Shown: positions 59,780 through 64,000 of the stretch, piece after piece | How the letters are laid out: each line of letters opens with the position of its first letter | Position numbering within the stretch: position 1 is the stretch's first letter | DNA from: Streptomyces bicolor | GTDB taxonomy: Bacteria; Actinomycetota; Actinomycetes; Streptomycetales; Streptomycetaceae | Length of the DNA: 64,000 bases | Assembly: GCF_000719285.1 (NCBI RefSeq) | Contig: NZ_JOFS01000021.1 | Span: 56,619-120,618, forward strand | Direction of reading: 5' to 3' | The notes under the pieces: generated by a model | Seen by the model: only the letters and a program-made list of their open reading frames with translations | Told to the model about the DNA's origin: nothing | Databases searched by the model: none | Made by a program: the position numbers and the translations under genes

Positions 59780-60453
59780 CCACGGCTGCGCTCCGGGTCC
59801 TGGTGGCCACCGCGGTTCCCGCCGAGCGGGACGCGGTGGCCAAGGCGCTCTCGGTGCCCGGCGTCGATGTGATCGCCGCCGGCGTCGGCCCCGCCCTCGC
59901 CGCCGCCTCCACCGCCACGGCACTCACCACCGCCGCCCTGGAAGGCACCCCCTACGGCCTGGTCGTCTCCACCGGCATCGCCGGCGGCTTCGCCCCCCAC
60001 GCCCCCGTCGGCTCCCTCGTCGTCGCCGACGAGATCACGGCCGCCGATCTGGGCGCGGAGACCCCCGACGGCTTCCTGCCGGTCACCGAGCTGGGCTTCG
60101 GTGCCGTCACCCACCGTCCGCCGGAAGCACTCGTACGAGAAGTCGCGACCGCCACCGGCGCACGCCCCGGCGCGGTCCTGACCGTCTCCACCGTGACCGG
60201 CACAGCGGTCCGTGCCGCCCGGCTGCGTGAGCGCCACCCCACCGCCCTCGCCGAGGCCATGGAGGGCTTCGGCGTCGCCGAGGCCGCCGCGGCCCACCGC
60301 ACGCCGGTGCTCGAGCTGCGCGCCGTCTCCAACCCCGTCGGCCCCCGCGACCGCGCCGCCTGGCGCGTCGGCGACGCGCTGGCCGCGCTGACGGAGGCCT
60401 TCGGGAAGCTCGCACCCGTCCTGGAGAGTTGGAACCCACATGACCACCGGTGA
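59776..60453 (+). CDS. mqnB: Futalosine hydrolase (225 aa)
   Basis: Removes the purine base (hypoxanthine) from futalosine in menaquinone synthesis by the futalosine route. The nucleosidase fold shows GLVVSTGIAGGFAPHAPVGS and VVADEITAADLGAET, plus AEAMEGFGVAEAAAAHRTP (ribose-binding Glu-Met-Glu region) and the catalytic Asp around VGPRDRAAW. The start is unusual: CTG at 59776 overlapping the stop of the upstream gene with AAGGA before it; GTG at 59803 would cut the N terminus. It overlaps mqnD by 14 bases. Confidence 0.88.
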   Translation: MTTAALRVLVATAVPAERDAVAKALSVPGVDVIAAGVGPALAAASTATALTTAALEGTPYGLVVSTGIAGGFAPHAPVGSLVVADEITAADLGAETPDGFLPVTELGFGAVTHRPPEALVREVATATGARPGAVLTVSTVTGTAVRAARLRERHPTALAEAMEGFGVAEAAAAHRTPVLELRAVSNPVGPRDRAAWRVGDALAALTEAFGKLAPVLESWNPHDHR

Positions 60454-61291
60454 GCCCCTGCGGATCGCGTACTCCCCCTGCCCGAACGACACCTTCGTCT
60501 TCGACGCCCTCGCCCACGGCCGCGTCCCCGGCGCCCCCGCGCTCGACGTCACCTTCGCCGACATCGACATCACCAACGGCATGGCCGAGCGCGGCGAGTT
60601 CGACGCGCTGAAGGTGTCGTACGCCGTGCTGCCGTACGTCCTCGGCGAGTACGCCCTGCTGCCCTGCGGAGGCGCGCTGGGCCGAGGCTGTGGCCCGCTG
60701 GTGCTGACGCGGGAGGCGGGGGTCGACCTCACGGGCCGTACGGTCGCGGTGCCGAGCGAGAAGTCGACGGCGTATCTGCTGTTCCGGCTCTGGGCCGCCG
60801 ACACGCTCCCCGGTGGCGTCGGCGAGGTCGTGGTGCTGCCGTTCCACGAGATCATGCCCGCCGTGCGGGACGGGAAGGTCGACGCGGGGCTCGTCATCCA
60901 CGAGGCGCGTTTCACGTACCAGAACTACGGGCTGCACAAGCTCGCGGACATGGGCGAGCACTGGGAGAACACCACCGGGCTGCCGATCCCGCTGGGCGCG
61001 ATCATCGCGAAGAGGTCGCTGGGCGCGGCGGCCCTGACACGGCTGGCCGACTCGATCCGCACCTCGGTACGCGCCGCCTGGGACGAGCCCGAGGTCTCCC
61101 GCCCGTACGTCATGGAGCACGCCCAGGAGATGGACCCGGCCGTCGCCGACCAGCACATCGGGCTGTACGTCAACGAGTTCACGCACGACCTCGGCGTGGA
61201 CGGCTATGCGGCGGTCCGGGGGCTGCTGACACGCGCGGCGGCCGAGGGGCTCGTACCGCCCCTCGGCCCGGATGCGCTGGATTTCCCCTGA
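60440..61291 (+). CDS. mqnD: 1,4-dihydroxy-6-naphthoate synthase (283 aa)
   Basis: Converts cyclic dehypoxanthine futalosine to 1,4-dihydroxy-6-naphthoate in the futalosine menaquinone pathway. The periplasmic-binding-protein-like fold opens with LRIAYSPCPNDTFVFDALAH and has LKVSYAVLPYVLGEYALLPC, AVPSEKSTAYLLFRLWA and GLVIHEARFTYQNYGLHKLA, which are family signatures, including the active-site His in the last. The length is typical. The start overlaps mqnB, so the two are translated together. mqnA and mqnC are not in the window and should lie elsewhere, as in other Streptomyces. Confidence 0.94.
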   Translation: MTTGEPLRIAYSPCPNDTFVFDALAHGRVPGAPALDVTFADIDITNGMAERGEFDALKVSYAVLPYVLGEYALLPCGGALGRGCGPLVLTREAGVDLTGRTVAVPSEKSTAYLLFRLWAADTLPGGVGEVVVLPFHEIMPAVRDGKVDAGLVIHEARFTYQNYGLHKLADMGEHWENTTGLPIPLGAIIAKRSLGAAALTRLADSIRTSVRAAWDEPEVSRPYVMEHAQEMDPAVADQHIGLYVNEFTHDLGVDGYAAVRGLLTRAAAEGLVPPLGPDALDFP

Positions 61292-61304
61292 GTCGGCAAG
61301 CCGC

Positions 61305-61688
61305 CTATACGTCGAGCTGGTCGGCGACCGCCCGCAGCAGGCCGGCGATCTTCTTGCCGGAGGCCTTGTCGGGGTAGCGGCCCTTCTCGAGCATCGGTGT
61401 GATGTTCTCGAGGAGGGTCGTCAGGTCCTGGACGATCGACGCCAGCTCGTCCGGCTTCTTGCGGGTGGCGGCCGCGACCGAAGGGGTCGGATCCAGAACG
61501 GTGACGGAAAGCGCCTGGTCACCGCGCTGACCGGCGACCACCCCGAACTCCACTCGCTGTCCCGGCTTGAGTGTGTCTACTCCGGCGGGGAGGACCGAGG
61601 AATGAACGAAGACGTCACCGCCGTCGTCGCGGGAGAGAAAGCCGAAGCCCTTCTCGCTGTTGAACCACTTGACCTTGCCGGTAGGCAC
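61305..61688 (-). CDS. Cold-shock-domain protein with C-terminal extension (127 aa)
   Basis: N-terminal cold-shock domain: [20 protein letters not shown] (RNP1 Lys-Gly-Phe-Gly-Phe) and [10 protein letters not shown] (RNP2), residues 2-67. An extra helical tail follows ([20 protein letters not shown]) to residue 127. It should bind single-stranded RNA or DNA; the tail is a Streptomyces-type extension of unknown role. GTG at 61688 with GAGGACAG upstream is the start. It is convergent with mqnD, only 13 bases apart. Confidence 0.93.
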   Translation of the reverse strand: MPTGKVKWFNSEKGFGFLSRDDGGDVFVHSSVLPAGVDTLKPGQRVEFGVVAGQRGDQALSVTVLDPTPSVAAATRKKPDELASIVQDLTTLLENITPMLEKGRYPDKASGKKIAGLLRAVADQLDV

Positions 61689-61822
61689 GTCTGTCCTCGT
61701 CCTCGTACTCGTCGGAAAACTGCTTCGGAAAACGGCTCTTGATAGCACTACAGCGGGTCGACCATGACCCGCCGGTACCAAGGCTAATGGTCCCCGGGCG
61801 GGTGACAAGACGTCGCCCGGTT

Positions 61823-61841
61823 GTTCCCTCGCGCAGGGAAC
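61823..61841. promoter_or_regulatory. Palindrome overlapping the promoter of the 83-aa membrane protein
   Basis: GTTCCCT-CGCGC-AGGGAAC, perfect 7-bp arms, ends directly before the -10 box TACCCT (61842-61847), which ends six bases before the GTG at 61854. It covers the -35 region, so it may be an operator or the terminator of a transcript arriving from the left. Confidence 0.55.
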
Positions 61842-61853
61842 TACCCTGGTCCG

Positions 61854-62105
61854 GTGCGCGACAAAACCCAAACGAATTCCGCCGCTCCCGGTGACCGACT
61901 GATCCGTGCCGGTGCGGTCGTGTTCTTCATCGGTGCCGTGGCCACTCTGGTCACGGTGGCCCCGTTCCTGCTCGGTACGACGCCATTTCCGACGTACATG
62001 TTCGGACTGAGCATGCTGATGGGCGTCGGATTCCTCGTCGCCGGTGTCGGTGTGTTCCAGTCGATCGCGGCCGGGCGGCGTCAGGCGCGGGGCGCCTCGA
62101 GGTAG
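61854..62105 (+). CDS. Small two-helix membrane protein (83 aa)
   Basis: A basic, disordered N terminus ([14 protein letters not shown]) precedes two helices ([40 protein letters not shown]). Nothing matches a known function. The GTG start has a leaderless -10 box TACCCT six bases upstream. Its 3' end overlaps the convergent HAD gene by 25 bases. Similar small integral membrane proteins appear conserved beside this HAD gene in Streptomyces, from memory. Confidence 0.75.
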   Translation: MRDKTQTNSAAPGDRLIRAGAVVFFIGAVATLVTVAPFLLGTTPFPTYMFGLSMLMGVGFLVAGVGVFQSIAAGRRQARGASR

Positions 62106-62713
62106 CCGGTCAGCCAGTCCGGGAACCCGGTCAGGTCCGTGAGCACCACGTCCGCGCCGAGCGCGCCCAGTTGACCGGCGCTGAACGGCCCGGTCGCCAC
62201 GGTGACCGAGAGCGTGCCGGCCGCGCGGGCCGCGCGTACGTCGCCCTCGTGGTCGCCGACGTAGACGGCCGCGTCGTGCTCGCGCAGGGCCGCCGCCTTC
62301 TGCTCGGCCCACAGGTTGCCTACGACCGCGTCGGGCTGGATGCCGAGGTGCTCCAGGTGCAGCTTGGCGTTCGGCTCGTACTTGGCGGTGACGACGATCG
62401 CCCGGCCGCCCGCGTTCCGTACGGCGGCGATCGCCTCGCGGGCGCCGGGCAGGGCGGGGGTCGCGGCTATGGCGATCGTCGGGTACATCTCGCGGTACAG
62501 GTCGGCGGTCGCCGCGAGCTGCTCCACCGGGAACCAGTTGACCAGTTCCTCCTCCAGCGGGGGCCCGAGGCGGGTGATCGCCAGGTCGGCGTCGATGTAC
62601 GTCCCCGTGCGCTCGGACAGCGCCTTGTAGCAGGCGTGGATGCCGGGGCGGGAGTCGATGAGGGTCATGTCGAGGTCGAAGCCGACGGTCAGCGAAGAGG
62701 CCATATGGGCCAT
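62081..62713 (-). CDS. HAD-superfamily phosphatase (210 aa)
   Basis: Haloacid-dehalogenase phosphatase: motif [16 protein letters not shown] with the nucleophile Asp at about residue 13, motif [12 protein letters not shown] (Thr), motif III Lys around KLHLEHLG, and motif [20 protein letters not shown] helical cap (residues about 25-80) gives a PGP/Gph-like phosphoglycolate phosphatase type. Start ATG at 62713, or MASS at 62704. Substrate is likely a small phosphorylated metabolite. Confidence 0.9.
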   Translation of the reverse strand: MAHMASSLTVGFDLDMTLIDSRPGIHACYKALSERTGTYIDADLAITRLGPPLEEELVNWFPVEQLAATADLYREMYPTIAIAATPALPGAREAIAAVRNAGGRAIVVTAKYEPNAKLHLEHLGIQPDAVVGNLWAEQKAAALREHDAAVYVGDHEGDVRAARAAGTLSVTVATGPFSAGQLGALGADVVLTDLTGFPDWLTGYLEAPRA

Positions 62714-62752
62714 TGTGCCCGCCCAATGGCTCGGTACTGCATGTCATATGGC

Positions 62753-62825
62753 GGCTGCGGGTTGTTCGTGGCTTGTCGCGCCCACGCGGCGGAGCCGCAA
62801 ATCGACACAGCCCCGCGCCCCTTAG
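62753..62825. repeat. 72-bp intergenic repeat, copy C
   Basis: Same orientation as copy A: GTGGCTTGTCGCGCCCACG, hairpin GCGGC-GGA-GCCGC, then CAGCCCCGCGCCCC. It lies between the HAD gene start and the membrane protein stop. Confidence 0.75.
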
Positions 62826-62852
62826 GTCGGGCAGCTCACCGTCGGCTCTGTG

Positions 62853-63857
62853 CTAGCGCTGCTTCTGTGAACGCCAGACGATGAATAGCGCCGACGCTAC
62901 CGCCGCCCCCCTCAGCACCCAGGGCCATGTCTCCGCGATCGCCGCGTTCGCCTGACCCTCTGCGATCGGGTCGCCCCAGCGGCCGTTCGTGCGGCCCCAC
63001 AGCCAGGTCACGCCCGCCGTGAGGGAGAGGGCGGGGATGATCATGACCGCCCACTTCGTCTCGGCGTCGCTGAGCCTCCGGGAGGCCCAGGCGATGAGCC
63101 AGCCGACGAGCAGGGCGATGAGGTTGCCGAGGATGGCGCCGGCTACCAGGAGGGCCGCGGCGAGCAGGAGGAGGGGGTTGCTCCAGCGGCCGGTGGGGAG
63201 GGTCGGGCGGGGCAGGAGGCGGCGGGATTTCGCCGGCGGTTCCGGGGCCTCGGCCTTCTCGACCGCGGCCGGGGCGGGCTCCTCCTCGGCCGGGTCCTTC
63301 TTCCGGAGCGGGTCCTCTTTCGCCGCCGGTCGCCTGAGCATCTCCGGGATCTCCACGCCGCCGACGAATCCCGGGACGTCCTCGCCGGGGCCGAAGGGGC
63401 TGCTGTCGACCCGCCACCAGTCGGGCTGGGTCGCGCTGTCTCCTAGGTCGGCCGTACTGGCGAGGTGGGGTGGCGGGGCAGCGTCGTCCGTTTTGGCCGG
63501 GGGCTCGGCGGGGCGTGGGCGGGGGACCATGCGGCGCAGGCCCTTGGGGCGCTCCTCGGCCGTGTCGGCGTCCCGTTTCTCCGGCTGTACGGGGACGGAG
63601 GCGACCGGTGCCTGTGGCGCGGGGGCGGCCTTGCCGCCGGCGGCCGCGACGACCTCGTCCGGGGTGCCGAGGCGGGCGATGATGCGGCGGACGGCGGCGG
63701 GGCTGTCGACCGGGGCCTTGGCACGGCGCCGGTCGATCTCGCCGCGCAGCTCGGACACCAGCCGCATGCGGGCGGCCGACGGCAGTTGCCGCTGCTGGGC
63801 CACGTCGCCGACGCGGCTCAGATACTCGTAGACGACCTGGTCGCTCTCGATCCCCAC
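62853..63857 (-). CDS. Integral membrane protein with HAAS-like N terminus (334 aa)
   Basis: The N-terminal 80 residues resemble the HAAS/DUF1700 helical domain (VVYEYLSRVGDVAQQRQLPS, then RLVSELRGEIDRRRAK and RIIARLGTPDEVVAAAG). A long Pro/Ala/Glu linker and about four helices follow, the first being NPLLLLAAALLVAGAILGNL. GTG at 63857 follows GGAGGGGA. HAAS domains often couple to PadR regulators, but none is adjacent. Function unknown. Confidence 0.8.
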   Translation of the reverse strand: MGIESDQVVYEYLSRVGDVAQQRQLPSAARMRLVSELRGEIDRRRAKAPVDSPAAVRRIIARLGTPDEVVAAAGGKAAPAPQAPVASVPVQPEKRDADTAEERPKGLRRMVPRPRPAEPPAKTDDAAPPPHLASTADLGDSATQPDWWRVDSSPFGPGEDVPGFVGGVEIPEMLRRPAAKEDPLRKKDPAEEEPAPAAVEKAEAPEPPAKSRRLLPRPTLPTGRWSNPLLLLAAALLVAGAILGNLIALLVGWLIAWASRRLSDAETKWAVMIIPALSLTAGVTWLWGRTNGRWGDPIAEGQANAAIAETWPWVLRGAAVASALFIVWRSQKQR

Positions 63858-63924
63858 GAAGTCCCCTCCGGGGTGGGTGCGTTGGATACCCCGTGGGACG
63901 ACGTTAGCGCAGGACAGGGTGGGT

Positions 63925-64000
63925 GGGGCGGGTCATATCGGCGGGTGGGGCGGGTCATATCGGCGGGCGGGGCGGGTCATATCGGCGGGTGGTGTGGGTC
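63925..64000. repeat. 22-bp direct tandem repeats running off the window end
   Basis: GGTCATATCGGCGGG begins at 63931, 63953 and 63975, exactly 22 bp apart, with a further start at 63997 cut by the window edge. The copies are almost identical and lie upstream of the membrane protein gene. Minisatellite-like or iteron-like. Confidence 0.85.

Overview
The window is very GC-rich. Nearly every codon ends in G or C, gene starts are often GTG, and many promoters are leaderless with a TANNNT -10 box 6-8 bases before the start codon. The gene set (futalosine menaquinone genes, WhiJ-like/DUF397/RsbW-like ATPase modules, DUF3027, DUF2530, DUF2771, mycothiol-type DinB protein) indicates a Streptomyces chromosome. 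The order citA - serC - P-type ATPase - mqnB/mqnD matches, from memory, the conserved core of Streptomyces chromosomes. No integrase, transposase, CRISPR array or complete ordinary tRNA was seen.

Region 1 (1-13.7 kb): a second citrate synthase and a membrane Ser/Thr kinase, then an eight-gene minus-strand operon (13538 down to 3421). In transcription order it encodes a DinB/TIGR03084-type protein, an AtuA-like DUF1446 protein, acyl-CoA carboxylase beta and alpha subunits, an acyl-CoA dehydrogenase, an acyl-CoA ligase, an enoyl-CoA hydratase and a TetR regulator. Most junctions are 4-base stop/start overlaps. A palindrome before the first gene is the likely TetR site. The content resembles the terpene/leucine-type catabolic clusters built around a biotin-dependent acyl-CoA carboxylase.

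Region 2 (13.7-29 kb): single genes and small units: DMT exporter, FemX-like aminoacyltransferase, a 995-aa FAD/Fe-S oxidoreductase, serC with a strong terminator, a DrrAB-type ABC exporter with a divergent TetR gene and two operator-like repeats, a membrane-anchored propeller protein, an SGNH hydrolase, an AadA-like nucleotidyltransferase, a Uma2 nuclease-fold gene, and an alpha/beta hydrolase divergent from a TetR gene with two palindromic sites.

Region 3 (29.5-44.5 kb): a WhiJ-like regulator with DUF397 partner, a double SnoaL-domain secreted protein, an aldo/keto reductase, a 29-aa membrane peptide, a 2'-5' RNA ligase-like protein, a second Uma2 gene with nearly the same leader as the first, an MFS/MarR pair, a purine permease, DUF2530, a CtpE-like P-type ATPase and two tandem secreted paralogues.

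Region 4 (44.5-56.5 kb): a 1040-aa sacsin-like ATPase, an exo/endonuclease/phosphatase membrane protein, a two-component system, a lipoprotein and a membrane protein. An intergenic region follows with a 113-nt structured RNA on the minus strand that folds as a circularly permuted tRNA cloverleaf. It looks like a YrlA-family bacterial Y RNA, a tRNA mimic that binds Ro60/Rsr. Next come a conserved 243-aa protein of unknown role, a second WhiJ-like/DUF397/ATPase module, a winged-helix-like protein, a frameshifted DUF6247-like gene and a Uma2 remnant.

Region 5 (56.5-64 kb): DUF3027, an MFS protein, a DUF2771 lipoprotein, the menaquinone genes mqnB and mqnD, a cold-shock protein, a HAD phosphatase and a membrane protein, ending in 22-bp tandem repeats that run off the window. 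A roughly 72-bp imperfect repeat occurs three times (7533, 33198, 62753). The main find is the Y-RNA-like element at 52060-52172.
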